43,555 nt of DNA from Planctomycetota bacterium (GTDB lineage Bacteria > Planctomycetota > Planctomycetia > Gemmatales > Gemmataceae): contig JACPZP010000041.1 of the NCBI GenBank assembly GCA_016195405.1, positions 1-43,555 of the forward strand. Reading direction: 5' to 3'. Position numbers and translations under genes: made by a program. Below are positions 34,144-43,400 of this stretch, piece after piece (positions within the stretch are counted from its first letter, which is position 1; the number at the start of each line of letters is the position of its first letter). The notes under the pieces were generated by a model, which was not told the origin of the DNA, made no database searches, and worked only from the letters and a program-made list of their open reading frames with translations.

Positions 34144-35202
34144 CTAACCTTGATTTTCTCGCCGAGGCACGGCGATGTTGACGTACGTGTGCACATGCGG
34201 CAGAACGCGATAGTTCCAGACGAAGCCCGGTCCTTCGAGCCGCCAGAAGTGCCAGTTGTTGTCGGTGGCGCCGCCGTCGCGGTAGAAAGCAAGGTGGATG
34301 CGGTCGAGGCCGCCGTTGCGCCGGACGATTTGCATCACTTCGTCGGCATCTTCGCGGCGGTACGGCGACAGCACGTCGCGCATCACGCTCTCGATGAGCC
34401 GCCGCTGGTCCGCCGTCAAGTCGCTGGCTGCCAAACCCGGGAAGTTGTCGTTGCGGAATTGAACTGACCGGTCGCCCTCGCCCGGGCTGCCGATGACGAT
34501 GGCCTGGCGTCGCTGCGCTTCTGTCAGGGCATCGAAAACGCTCAACACGCTGCGGGTCTGGTAGTAGAAGCAGTTGCGCTGGCTGTAGCCGTCCGGGCTG
34601 TGGCCATAATACATGGGGCCGCCGAAAGCCGCGTCGGGCTCGCTGTTGCCGTCACAGCGGACGGTAAGGTGGTGTCCCGCGAAGACCCAGGCGAATTGGC
34701 CGTTGTTGGTCGGATCGCCGAAGATGTAGGCCCCGCAGCCGCCGAAGGAGCCGCTGCCATCGAAAGTGCCGTTGCGCGAAAGGAGCCGATAACCGTCTTC
34801 GCCCGACGAAATGCTGCGTAAGATGCGCTGGCAGAGTTCTTGCTGCGGTCGCGTCAAGGCGGTGCCGATGCGGTGCTGGTTAATGGGCGCGTTGTAAAAG
34901 CGCAGACGCGTCGCCAGTTGGTTGTTGCCGGCGCCGTGGTTCCACGGCATGCAAACTTGTCGCTTTTGCTCGTCGGATAATCCCTGGTAGAGTTCGCGGA
35001 TGAGCGCCTCGGCCGGCTTGGCCTGACGTTCCCCTTGAGCGGGCCGACCACCTGCGAAAAGCCGGGGCGCCGCGCCTCCCACCGCCAAGAGTGAAGTTGT
35101 CGCTCCAACTGTCTGCATGAAGCCGCGCCGATCCAGCGTCGCGCGATCGACCATCGCGGGATCCTTGCACTCGGGACATTCGATCGCTTGTTTGTCGATC
35201 AT
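34144..35202 (-). CDS. DUF3500 protein with a Tat-type signal
   Basis: A 352-residue protein. ATG 35202 has AAGGAG seven bases upstream; a longer frame to 35256 is rejected. After a short leader with a CPEC pair (residues 9-12) comes a twin-arginine signal: DRRGFMQTVGATTSLLAVGG with RR at 25-26 and a following hydrophobic stretch, so the protein is probably exported folded. The mature part matches DUF3500, with NQHRIGTALTRPQQELCQRI, FAGHHLTVRC and the C-terminal HVHTYVNIAVP. The reaction of this family is not established. Conserved His/Asp residues suggest a metal-binding or hydrolytic role (inference). Confidence 0.9.
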   Translation of the reverse strand: MIDKQAIECPECKDPAMVDRATLDRRGFMQTVGATTSLLAVGGAAPRLFAGGRPAQGERQAKPAEALIRELYQGLSDEQKRQVCMPWNHGAGNNQLATRLRFYNAPINQHRIGTALTRPQQELCQRILRSISSGEDGYRLLSRNGTFDGSGSFGGCGAYIFGDPTNNGQFAWVFAGHHLTVRCDGNSEPDAAFGGPMYYGHSPDGYSQRNCFYYQTRSVLSVFDALTEAQRRQAIVIGSPGEGDRSVQFRNDNFPGLAASDLTADQRRLIESVMRDVLSPYRREDADEVMQIVRRNGGLDRIHLAFYRDGGATDNNWHFWRLEGPGFVWNYRVLPHVHTYVNIAVPRRENQG

Positions 35203-35358
35203 GTCGAGACTCCTTGCTTGAGAAGGGACAGGCGGGCGGCCCAGGTGGGATTGCATCCATCATGTTCGAGGACGCCGCAAGTGTCAAGTGGCGTCCTCGC
35301 TAACCGCAAGTTATAGTTCCTCAGGAGCGCCATTGCCGCCGGGCCACACGAGAATCCA

Positions 35359-37701
35359 ATGCGACTAACCGCCGTCATCCTGATCGCGCTGTCCGCCATC
35401 GCCTTGCGATCAATCGGACAGGACAACTCCACGACTCTAATTCGCTCCGCCAAGAACGGCCCATGGTCGCAGGCCGATACGTGGGAAGGAGGCCAGGTTC
35501 CCGGCGAAGGCGCACGGGTTCAAATTCGGGTCGGCCATTCCGTCCTCTACGACGCCCGCGCCGATGCCGTTATTCGATCCATCCACGTCGCCGGCACACT
35601 GAGCTTCGCCCATGACCGCGACACAATTCTGAACGTCGGCCTCATCAAGATCCAAGCGGGTGATGACGCGAGCGAGAACGGCTTCGACTGCGACGCCGCC
35701 CATCTCGACGACATGGATGCTGCCTTGCCGCGGCCGGCGCTTGAGGTCGGCCGCCCGGACCGACCCATCGCTACCGGCCGAACGGCATCGATTCGGTTGC
35801 ACGCCATCACCGGGACCAGCAAGGAAAGTTGGCCCGCCATCGTCTGCTGCGGCGGTCGCATGGATTTCCACGGCGCCCCGATGAGCCGCACCTGGATCAA
35901 GCTCGGCGCCGACGCCAACAAGGGCGACGCGACGGTCACCCTCGCCGAGGAAGTATCCGGCTGGAAGTCCGGCGACCGCGTCATCGTCACCGCTACCCAG
36001 GGCGAGCGCGGCACCGAAGGCACGCGCCGGCCAGGAACCGGAGACGTCCAAGTGCAAACCGAGGAGCGGACGATTAAGAAAATCGACGGCGGCAGAGTCG
36101 TTCTGGACAAACCGCTCGCGTACACGCACAAGGGGACAGGCGAATTCCGCGGAGCCGTTGCCAATCTCAGCCGCAATGTCGTGATCGAGTCGGCCGACCC
36201 GAACAAGGCCAGGGGGCACACGATGTACCATCGCGGCTCGGCGGGCGCGATTAGCTTCGCCGAGTTCCGCTATCTCGGCAAGGAAGGCGTGTTGGGCCGC
36301 TACAGCATCCACTTTCACCTGTGCGGCAACACCATGCGTGGCAGTTACGTCCTCGGCGCCTCGATCTGGGACAGCGGCAATCGCTGGCTCACCATCCACG
36401 GCACCAATTACCTGGTCGTCCGCGATTGTGTCGGCTACCGCAGCGTCGGCCACGGCTTCTTTCTTGAGGACGGCACTGAAACCCACAACGTCCTCGACCG
36501 CAACCTCGCCGTGCAAGCCTTTGCAGGCAAGCCCCTTCCCAAGCAAGCGCTGCCGTTTGATGAAAACAATGGGGCGGGCTTCTGGTGGGCCAATAGCCTC
36601 AACACTTTCACGCGCAATGTCTCCTGCGAGAACGATCGCTATGGCTTCCGCTTCGAAGCGACCAAGACCAGCGCCTTCAAGCTGCACTTGCCGATCGTGC
36701 AGCCCGACGGCAATCGCGAAATCATCGACATCCGCACCCTGCCCTTCATCCGCTTTGAGGACAACGAGGCCCACTGCGACGGCCGTTACGGCTTCAACCT
36801 CGGCGAGGGCGTGGCGCGGATCGGACCCGATCGCCGGCATCCCTTCATCATCCGCAACATGAAAATCTGGGAGGTCCACTACGCCTTCAGGCCGCAGTCG
36901 CCGTCAGTCCTTGTCGAGAACATGCAGATCCATCGCTGCGACTACGGCGTTTATCATCCCAACTACGACAACCACGTTTATCGCAATTTGACCATCAGCG
37001 AAACCAACTCCGAGCCGTTCAACCGCGGCCACGACGACGACAGCGTGCAGTACGGCTCGCTCACCGTCGACGGACTGACCTTCTCGGACTTGCGCGACAA
37101 TCCCATTCCGATGATTCAGATTTCCGACGACAACCCGCTCGGCGCCGCCGAGACGCACATCCGCAACCTCCGAGTCGTGGCGCGCAAGGACAACGGCAAG
37201 CGCGCCCTGGTCAACCTCGGCGGCGGAAGCAGGCCCACGCCGAAGACCCCGACTTGCGTACCCGTTTACTTGCACGATTATTTCGGCCCGGGCCGGACGG
37301 CGAAAGTGCTGAGCGTGAAGTCGAAAGACCTGGGCCACGATGGACTCGAGTACACGAGCCAGCCGCCGCTCACGGGCGACGCCTCGCGTGTGGCCGAGAC
37401 CAAGGACGTGGATTTCCCGAAGCTGCTCGATCCCGTCTATGATCTTCCGCCCGCGACAGTGATCACGCACATTCGACGTGGCGGAGACAAACTCATTGTC
37501 CGCGGCACGGCGATGGGAAGCGCCACGCTCACAAAAGTAAGCGTGAACGGCAAGAGTGTGACTCCTTTGAGCTCGAACTTCGCCGAGTGGGAGGCGACCG
37601 TGCCGGCGAACGGCGATGTGATTCGACTCGAAGCCCATGCCGAGGACGCGACCGGCAATGTCGAGCGGACACCTCACAAGGTCAAATGGCGAAACGATTG
37701 A
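35359..37701 (+). CDS. exported G8-domain/right-handed beta-helix protein
   Basis: A 780-residue secreted protein: signal peptide residues 1-20 (cleavage near SIGQD), then a G8 domain at about 25-180 (SQADTWEGGQVPGEGARVQI, then ALEVGRPDRPIATGRTASIR) and a right-handed parallel beta-helix of several hundred residues with rungs such as YLVVRDCVGYRSVGHGFFLE and NRNLAVQAFAGKPL-like ladders. The C-terminal 100 residues form another beta domain. In animals the G8 plus beta-helix architecture is found in CEMIP/TMEM2-type proteins acting on hyaluronan; a polysaccharide-binding or -degrading role is likely here, not shown. Confidence 0.88.
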   Translation: MRLTAVILIALSAIALRSIGQDNSTTLIRSAKNGPWSQADTWEGGQVPGEGARVQIRVGHSVLYDARADAVIRSIHVAGTLSFAHDRDTILNVGLIKIQAGDDASENGFDCDAAHLDDMDAALPRPALEVGRPDRPIATGRTASIRLHAITGTSKESWPAIVCCGGRMDFHGAPMSRTWIKLGADANKGDATVTLAEEVSGWKSGDRVIVTATQGERGTEGTRRPGTGDVQVQTEERTIKKIDGGRVVLDKPLAYTHKGTGEFRGAVANLSRNVVIESADPNKARGHTMYHRGSAGAISFAEFRYLGKEGVLGRYSIHFHLCGNTMRGSYVLGASIWDSGNRWLTIHGTNYLVVRDCVGYRSVGHGFFLEDGTETHNVLDRNLAVQAFAGKPLPKQALPFDENNGAGFWWANSLNTFTRNVSCENDRYGFRFEATKTSAFKLHLPIVQPDGNREIIDIRTLPFIRFEDNEAHCDGRYGFNLGEGVARIGPDRRHPFIIRNMKIWEVHYAFRPQSPSVLVENMQIHRCDYGVYHPNYDNHVYRNLTISETNSEPFNRGHDDDSVQYGSLTVDGLTFSDLRDNPIPMIQISDDNPLGAAETHIRNLRVVARKDNGKRALVNLGGGSRPTPKTPTCVPVYLHDYFGPGRTAKVLSVKSKDLGHDGLEYTSQPPLTGDASRVAETKDVDFPKLLDPVYDLPPATVITHIRRGGDKLIVRGTAMGSATLTKVSVNGKSVTPLSSNFAEWEATVPANGDVIRLEAHAEDATGNVERTPHKVKWRND

Positions 37702-37702
37702 A

Positions 37703-37754
37703 GTGGCGACCGGTTTCCAACCGGTCCGTTCGGCAAGTGGAAACTTGCCGCCAC
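37703..37754. repeat. palindromic repeat with two hairpins in an outer stem
   Basis: Outer arms GTGGC and GCCAC enclose two perfect hairpins, GACCGGTT-TCC-AACCGGTC and GGCAAGT-GGAA-ACTTGCC, giving a compact three-way junction. It lies between the convergent stops of the G8 gene (37701) and the phosphoketolase (37772), where a bidirectional terminator could also be useful. It has no T-run. Confidence 0.75.
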
Positions 37755-37771
37755 AGACAAGTCAACCCGCA

Positions 37772-40222
37772 CTAAAGGTTATCCGCCGCCGTGTCTGCGC
37801 GACCCGTTGCGGCGGCATTGCCGCGGCCCCATTGCCAGTCTTTCACCGAGGGCATGTCGTCGCCGTGGGCGTTGATGTACTCCTTGTGGTCCAGGAGAAT
37901 GTCGCGCATCGCTTGCTTGACGTACGCGGCCTTGGCGCCAAGATCGGGCACGCGGTCGATCACGTCTCCGGCCAGATGAAAGCGATCCAAATCGTTGAGA
38001 ACCACCATATCGAAGGGCGTCGTCGTCGTGCCCTCCTCTTTGTAGCCGCGAACGTGCAGGTTATGGTGCCCGGTCCGGCGGTACGTCAAGCGATGGATCA
38101 ACCATGGATAGCCGTGAAAGGCGAAAATGATCGGCTTGTCCGTCGTGAACAGGGTATCGAATTCCTTGTCGGAAAGGCCGTGCGGATGCTCGCTTGCCGA
38201 TTGCAGCTTCATGAGGTTGACCACGTTGATCACGCGAATTCTCAGCTCCGGCACGTGTTTGCGAAGCAACTCGACGGCTGCAAGGGTCTCCAGCGTCGGC
38301 ACGTCGCCGCAACAGGCCATGACGACGTCGGGCTCGCCGCCGCGGTCGTTGCTGGCCCACTCCCAAATTCCCAACCCGGCCGTGCAGTGCTTGATGGCCT
38401 GATCCATAGTGAGCCAAACAGGAGCCGGTTGCTTGCCGGCCACCACCACATTGATGTAATTGCGGCTGCGAAGGCAGTGATCCGTCACACTAAGCAGGCA
38501 GTTGGCGTCCGGCGGCAGGTAAACGCGGATCACCCCGGCCTTTTTGTTGACCACGTGGTCGATGAATCCCGGATCCTGGTGGCTAAAGCCGTTATGGTCC
38601 TGCCGCCACACGTGCGAGGAAAGGAGATAGTTCAGTGAGGCGATCGGCCGCCGCCACGGAATATGGCCGCAAACCTTGAGCCACTTGGCGTGCTGGTTGA
38701 ACATCGAGTCGATGATGTGAATAAACGCCTCATAGCAGCTGAAGAAGCCGTGTCGTCCTGTCAGCAGATAACCCTCCAGCCAACCCTGGCATTGGTGCTC
38801 GCTAAGAACCTCCATGATTCGGCCGTCGGGGCTGAGGTGGTCGTCCTCCGGATAAATCTCGGCCATGTAGCAGCGATCGGTGACTTCGAGAACGTCCTGC
38901 CAGCGGTTGGAGTTGTTCTCGTCCGGGCTGAAGAGACGGAAGTTCTTGCTGTCGCGATTGAGCTTCATCACGTCGCGGAGGAACCTGCCCTGCACCCGCG
39001 TGGCTTCCGCGAAGAACGCTCCGGGATTGGATACTTTGACCGCGTAGTCGCGAAAATCCGGCATCTTCAGGTCTCGCAGTAAGAGACCGCCATTGGAGTG
39101 TTGGTTGTCGCTCATGCGGCGCTGGCCCTTGGGCGCAAGCTCGGCCAATTCCGGTTTCAAGCGGCCGCCCGAATCGAAGAGTTCGTCGGGTCGATAGCTT
39201 TTCATCCATTTTTCAAGGATGCGGACATGCTCGGGCTTGTCCATGTCGCCCATGGGAACCTGGTGGCTGCGCCAGTAATCCTCGCACTTCTTGCCGTCGA
39301 TCTCAGCCGGACAGGTCCAGCCTTTCGGCGTACGCAGCACAATCATCGGCCATTCGGGTCGCTTGACGATGCCGTTCATTCGCGCATCGGACTGGATTTC
39401 CTTAATCTCCGCGATTGCCTGGTCGAGCGCTGTCGCCAGTTGCTGATGCACGTTCTCGGGTTCGTGTCCCGCGACGAAATGGGGCTTGTATCCATATCCT
39501 TCCAAGAGCTTCTGCAATTCCTCCGGCGGAATGCGGGCCAGGAAGCAGGGGTTTGCGATCTTGTAACCGTTGAGATGGAGAATGGGCAACACGCAGCCAT
39601 CGCGAGCTGGGTTGAGGAACTTGTTGCCGTGCCAACCAGTGGCCAGGGGCCCAGTCTCGGCCTCGCCATCGCCGACGACGCAGGCGACGATGAGGTCCGG
39701 GTTGTCGAATGCGGCGCCGTAAGCGTGCGACAAGGCATAGCCCAACTCGCCTCCTTCATGGATCGAGCCCGGTGTTTCCGGGGCGACGTGACTGGGAATG
39801 CCGCCGGGGAAACTGAACTGCTTGAATAGCCGTTTGATCCCGTCCAAGTCTTGCCCGATGTTCGGGTAGACTTCCGTGTAGGTGCCTTCGAGCCAGGCAT
39901 TGGCGACGAGCGCGGGACCTCCATGCCCTGGGCCGATGACGTAAACCATGTTCAAATCATGGCTTTTAATCATTCGGTTGAGGTGAACGTAAATCAAGTT
40001 CAGCCCCGGCGTCGTCCCCCAATGTCCCAACAACCGCGGCTTGACGTGTTCACGCTTGAGCGGCTCCCTCAGGAGCGGGTTATCCATCAGGTAGATTTGG
40101 CCTACGGACAGGTAGTTGGAAGCACGCCAGTAAGCGTCCATCTTGCGCAGCTCGTCGACGGACAGAGGCCCTGTCGGCGCGGTTTTGGTGGCCGGCTTCT
40201 TGCCTGCGATTGTTGTGGCCAT
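37772..40222 (-). CDS. xfp: xylulose-5-phosphate/fructose-6-phosphate phosphoketolase
   Basis: An 816-residue cytoplasmic, thiamine-diphosphate enzyme that splits xylulose 5-phosphate or fructose 6-phosphate, with phosphate, to acetyl phosphate plus glyceraldehyde 3-phosphate or erythrose 4-phosphate. Diagnostic motifs are [39 protein letters not shown] (residues about 180-198, ThDP/Mg site), [20 protein letters not shown], and [16 protein letters not shown]. Family length is about 790-830, so it is complete. The start at 40222 (MATTIAGKK) lacks a strong ribosome site but is the natural N-terminus; a longer frame goes to 40255. The upstream region is a glucosidase remnant, so the promoter lies there. 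Confidence 0.97.
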   Translation of the reverse strand: MATTIAGKKPATKTAPTGPLSVDELRKMDAYWRASNYLSVGQIYLMDNPLLREPLKREHVKPRLLGHWGTTPGLNLIYVHLNRMIKSHDLNMVYVIGPGHGGPALVANAWLEGTYTEVYPNIGQDLDGIKRLFKQFSFPGGIPSHVAPETPGSIHEGGELGYALSHAYGAAFDNPDLIVACVVGDGEAETGPLATGWHGNKFLNPARDGCVLPILHLNGYKIANPCFLARIPPEELQKLLEGYGYKPHFVAGHEPENVHQQLATALDQAIAEIKEIQSDARMNGIVKRPEWPMIVLRTPKGWTCPAEIDGKKCEDYWRSHQVPMGDMDKPEHVRILEKWMKSYRPDELFDSGGRLKPELAELAPKGQRRMSDNQHSNGGLLLRDLKMPDFRDYAVKVSNPGAFFAEATRVQGRFLRDVMKLNRDSKNFRLFSPDENNSNRWQDVLEVTDRCYMAEIYPEDDHLSPDGRIMEVLSEHQCQGWLEGYLLTGRHGFFSCYEAFIHIIDSMFNQHAKWLKVCGHIPWRRPIASLNYLLSSHVWRQDHNGFSHQDPGFIDHVVNKKAGVIRVYLPPDANCLLSVTDHCLRSRNYINVVVAGKQPAPVWLTMDQAIKHCTAGLGIWEWASNDRGGEPDVVMACCGDVPTLETLAAVELLRKHVPELRIRVINVVNLMKLQSASEHPHGLSDKEFDTLFTTDKPIIFAFHGYPWLIHRLTYRRTGHHNLHVRGYKEEGTTTTPFDMVVLNDLDRFHLAGDVIDRVPDLGAKAAYVKQAMRDILLDHKEYINAHGDDMPSVKDWQWGRGNAAATGRADTAADNL

Positions 40223-40337
40223 GGTCGGTCCTCGTGCTGGGATGTGTTCGAACACGAACCGCCTGGTGAAGTGATACGACTGATCCTGGTCCGCGAACAG
40301 ACGCGCGTCAATTGGCGCAGCTTGCGAAAGCCGGATC

Positions 40338-40733
40338 GAATCGCTGCAGAAATTCCATCACTACTTCGGCGACGACTTCAAGGTCGAATGCCCCGCCGGC
40401 TCCGGTCAGTTTCTGACCATCGAAGCGGTTCCCTGCGAGTTGACCCGACGCTTGACTCGGATCTTCCTGCGCGATGAGAAAGGCCGCCGTGCGGCGTTAG
40501 GATACAATGAGAAGCTGCAGAACGACCCTCATTTCCGGGATCATATGCTGTTCTTCGAGTATTTCTACGGCTACGACGGCCGCGGACTCGGCGCCTCGCA
40601 TCAAACGGGTTGGACCGGTCTCATCGCGAAACTGCTTCAGCCGCGTCGACCTGAAACATCGGAGGAAACTTGTTCCCGGATTCCCGCAAATGCGCCGGTG
40701 GCTCGGCATCATCACGACGTGGAGACGCGATGA
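40338..40733 (+). pseudogene. 3' remnant of a GH63/MGH1-type glucosidase
   Basis: About 130 codons in frame, starting without a start codon near 40320-40338, end at the TGA at 40731-40733. The sequence reads like the C-terminal end of large bacterial glucosidases of the GH63/MGH1 type: [40 protein letters not shown], then [16 protein letters not shown]. The N-terminal and catalytic parts are absent upstream. Its stop overlaps the next gene's ATG (ATGA), so the two were probably co-transcribed before the loss. Homology is inferred from remembered family motifs; a search would settle it. Confidence 0.7.
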
Positions 40734-41380
40734 CGTCGGTCGCTTCCGCCGTTGATAGAATTCTTACCGCGAAGGACGCGCATGCATCCGACACAAGCCT
40801 GCTCGTCGGCGTCACGGGTATCGACGGCTCCGGCAAGGGCTATGTGAGCGAGCGAATCGCAGCCGGTCTGCAGGACAATGGAATCCGGTTTGCCCAAATC
40901 AACGTGGATGGTTGGCTCAACCTGCCTTCCAAGCGATTCAACTCGGCCAATCCCGCCCAGCACTTCTACGACCATGCGATCCGATTCGACGAGTTGTTTG
41001 CACAGCTTGTGCTGCCGCTCAAGGCAAAACGCTCTCTTCGCTTGGAAGCTGAACTCGCAGACGCGACGGACGCGGAACGTCTTCGGCGCCACACGTACGA
41101 ATTTGCTGAGATCGACGTGATCTTGCTGGAAGGCATCTTCCTTCTCAAGAAGCCCTTTCGCCCGCATTTCGATTTGACGTTCTGGATTGACTGCTCGTTT
41201 GAAACCGCGTTCGAGCGGGCGCTAGAGCGCGGGCAAGAAGGGCTGCCAGCGGACGAAACCATCCACGCCTACGAAACCATCTACTTTCCGGCCCAACGCA
41301 TCCACATCGCGTTGGACGACCCACATTCTGTGGCGACAGCGGTCATATGCAACGATTCGAAGATTAGCCCCAGTCCTTGA
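40730..41380 (+). CDS. uridine-kinase-like P-loop protein
   Basis: A 216-residue cytoplasmic kinase-like protein. ATG 40730 has GGAG five bases upstream. The Walker A loop is [20 protein letters not shown] (residues about 25-44, Lys at 36), and the segments [17 protein letters not shown] and [20 protein letters not shown] fit the uridine kinase/phosphoribulokinase superfamily, where the third holds the Walker B-like acid. The substrate could be uridine, cytidine or another small molecule. The last 100 bases overlap the convergent methyltransferase gene. Confidence 0.85.
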   Translation: MTSVASAVDRILTAKDAHASDTSLLVGVTGIDGSGKGYVSERIAAGLQDNGIRFAQINVDGWLNLPSKRFNSANPAQHFYDHAIRFDELFAQLVLPLKAKRSLRLEAELADATDAERLRRHTYEFAEIDVILLEGIFLLKKPFRPHFDLTFWIDCSFETAFERALERGQEGLPADETIHAYETIYFPAQRIHIALDDPHSVATAVICNDSKISPSP

Positions 41381-42120
41381 GCGCGCTCGCCTGATTCCAC
41401 TTTCTTCGCTTCGACCTTCTTAAGGCGCACGAAGTAATTCTCTTTGAGGATCTTCTCTTCACCATCGGCCTTGAATCCGCAGGAAACAATCTCCTTCATG
41501 AATACGTCCTGGTCGGCGCGAACATGATTCATGACCCAGTCCGTGCTTTCCCCTTTCTTGCGGTGAAAGTCGATCAGGATGAGCTGTCCGCCCGGACGAA
41601 GAGCTTCATGAATCGACTTCATGGTCTTCAGCGGATATTCGAAGTGATGAAACGTGTCGCAGATGAAGACCAGGTCAACGGAATTGGGCGGCAGTTTCGC
41701 CGAGCTTTCGCTGCAAACGACGCCGAGGACGTTCTTGATGCCCGCCGCGTCGCACGTCTTTTCGATGTGGCGAATGAACTCCGGAGCGATGTCCACCGCA
41801 TACACCTTGCCTTTGGGAGCGACGGCGACGGCGAACAGGCGTGTGAAAAGTCCGGTGCCGGCCCCGACGTCGGCCACGACCATACCAGGCTTGAGCTTGC
41901 AGGCCGCGACAATCTCTTCACGTTTGGTGAAGATTTCCCGGCTTTCGACTTCGAACTTCTTAATGAACTCCTTGACGTCAGGATTTTCAAAAGGCTTGTT
42001 GATCCCCGGCCGGACGCTTTTCTCCTGGGCTTCTGCCAAAGGCTCAAACAGACAGGCGCACAACACACATACAACAAGAACACGTGAACGTCTGAGTTTC
42101 ACGACGATTCTCCAAAACAA
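41281..42120 (-). CDS. exported SAM-dependent methyltransferase (class I)
   Basis: A 279-residue protein with a signal peptide (about 1-32, VLVVCVLCACLFEPLAEAQE) followed by a Rossmann-fold methyltransferase domain: motif I VADVGAGTGLFTRLF (about 82-96) and the motif with DLVFICDTFHHFEYPLKTM. The domain is of the UbiE/ArsM-like group, usually cytoplasmic; exported members are unusual but seen in planctomycetes. The 100-base end overlaps the kinase gene and encodes a tail from about residue 235 with little similarity to the core domain. Substrate unknown. Confidence 0.85.
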   Translation of the reverse strand: MFWRIVVKLRRSRVLVVCVLCACLFEPLAEAQEKSVRPGINKPFENPDVKEFIKKFEVESREIFTKREEIVAACKLKPGMVVADVGAGTGLFTRLFAVAVAPKGKVYAVDIAPEFIRHIEKTCDAAGIKNVLGVVCSESSAKLPPNSVDLVFICDTFHHFEYPLKTMKSIHEALRPGGQLILIDFHRKKGESTDWVMNHVRADQDVFMKEIVSCGFKADGEEKILKENYFVRLKKVEAKKVESGERAQGLGLIFESLHMTAVATECGSSNAMWMRWAGK

Positions 42121-42132
42121 GTACCGAAAAAA

Positions 42133-42204
<72 letters not shown>

Positions 42205-42249
42205 CGGACCAAGCCCCATTCTATTCGCCGCGCACTCCGAAGCAAACCA

Positions 42250-43035
42250 ACCAAGCCCTATCCCGAGTACCCGTTCACAAGGGCGACATGGCGCGAGAGA
42301 CGACTTGCACGAGCAATATCCGCGACGGGTGCCGAGGCCCTGGCCCCACGTTCGCTCGACAAGTGCTTACCGCCGGAGTGGGTGGACCGCTGCTAATTCG
42401 CGATGCCGCCCGTGAAGCTTGGCCGAGGCGCGCCCGCGATCCCCGGCCTTACCGTTTTCAAGCTTCCGGTCCCCGGACGAAGCTACGTCATCGGTGCGGA
42501 CCCGGCAGAGGGCAACCCGACGAGTGACGAGAGCGCCGCATCCGTGATCGACGAAGAAGAAGGCGAGGAAGTCGCCCACCCTGCGGGCCGGTTCGAGCCG
42601 GCGACGTTTGCCGCCCATGTTAACGCAGTGGGCGTGTGGTACAATCGGGCTTCGGTCATGGTGGAGAGCAACAACCACGGCCACGCGGTTATCTTGTGGC
42701 TTCGCGACAACAGCAAATTACTCTTGCTTTGCGGACATGACTTCAACACTGGTTGGCACACGACCACGAAGGGCAAGAGCCTACTTTACGACCGCGCCGG
42801 CGAGGACCTGCGCGACGAGGAAGCGAAGATTCACGCCCTGGAAACGTATTGCCAGCTCGTGAGTATCGAAGGGTCAACGTTGCGAGCGCCCGAGGGGCAG
42901 CTCGACGACCGGGCGACGGCGTTTGTCCTCGCGCTGCAAGGACGCGCCCGTCGCAAGCGCTGGAGCGCCCCACAGAAGGGCGGGGAACAAGGACGTGCGT
43001 CCTTGTGCCGGGCCGACGTAATCCGTTCGGATTGA
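42250..43035 (+). pseudogene. phage terminase large subunit remnant (nuclease half), with an internal stop
   Basis: A frame from about 42250 reads ALAPRSLDKCLPPEWVDRC, then a TAA at 42394, then continues in frame from the ATG at 42403 to the TGA at 43035 (210 residues). The downstream part matches the RNase H-like nuclease domain of phage terminase large subunits: SYVIGADPAEGNPTSDESAA (catalytic Asp in DPAEG), VESNNHGHAVILWLRDNS, and the late LDDRATAFVLALQG. The N-terminal ATPase half is missing. In the related proteins I remember, the position of the stop is a continuous coding segment. Whether the ATG at 42403 is used is unknown; the ATPase half is gone in any case. Confidence 0.75.
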
Positions 43036-43142
43036 CCGAAGGAAGGACTAGCGCTAACAGCGCCGCCACGCCATGCGGCGAGGTCTACCTACCGCGCGGT
43101 TGGAAGCCGGTGGGAATGTAGACGAATCGAAGAAGCCATCAG

Positions 43143-43400
43143 ATGCGAGTCGTTTTCTTCTCCCTGGACGACGCCGCGCCAACTCAAACGGGCGTCCTAT
43201 CTCTCGTCAACGGCGCGCCCGTGTTCGAAGGGGATGAAACGGTCAGGACCATGCTTGATCGGCCGATCTTTGACCATGAGGCAAAGGTGCAAGTGTCGCT
43301 CAAGGACAACCCCACGCGGTACATGGAACTCTTGCCGATGCGTTACGCGGGGAGCTACTTTTGGGCGCAGCAGGAAGCGGACGAGCCATTGCCCCTTTGA
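43143..43400 (+). CDS. small unknown protein beside the terminase remnant
   Basis: An 85-residue protein starting at ATG 43143, predicted beta-rich (MRVVFFSLDDAAPTQTGVLS, GAPVFEGDETVRTMLDRPI), possibly of phage origin because it follows the terminase remnant in the same direction. The ribosome site is weak, so the start is uncertain. The 155 bases after it to the window end contain no gene that I can support. Confidence 0.55.
   Translation: MRVVFFSLDDAAPTQTGVLSLVNGAPVFEGDETVRTMLDRPIFDHEAKVQVSLKDNPTRYMELLPMRYAGSYFWAQQEADEPLPL

Noticed and set aside
35437..36879. 480-codon minus-strand frame across the G8 protein
   Set aside because: The plus-strand gene has a signal peptide, G8 domain and beta-helix; the antisense translation is Val/Ala-rich filler without motifs.
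41281..41380. Novel nested gene in the 100-base kinase/methyltransferase overlap
   Set aside because: The overlap is the end of two clear genes; no third frame has a start, ribosome site or motif.
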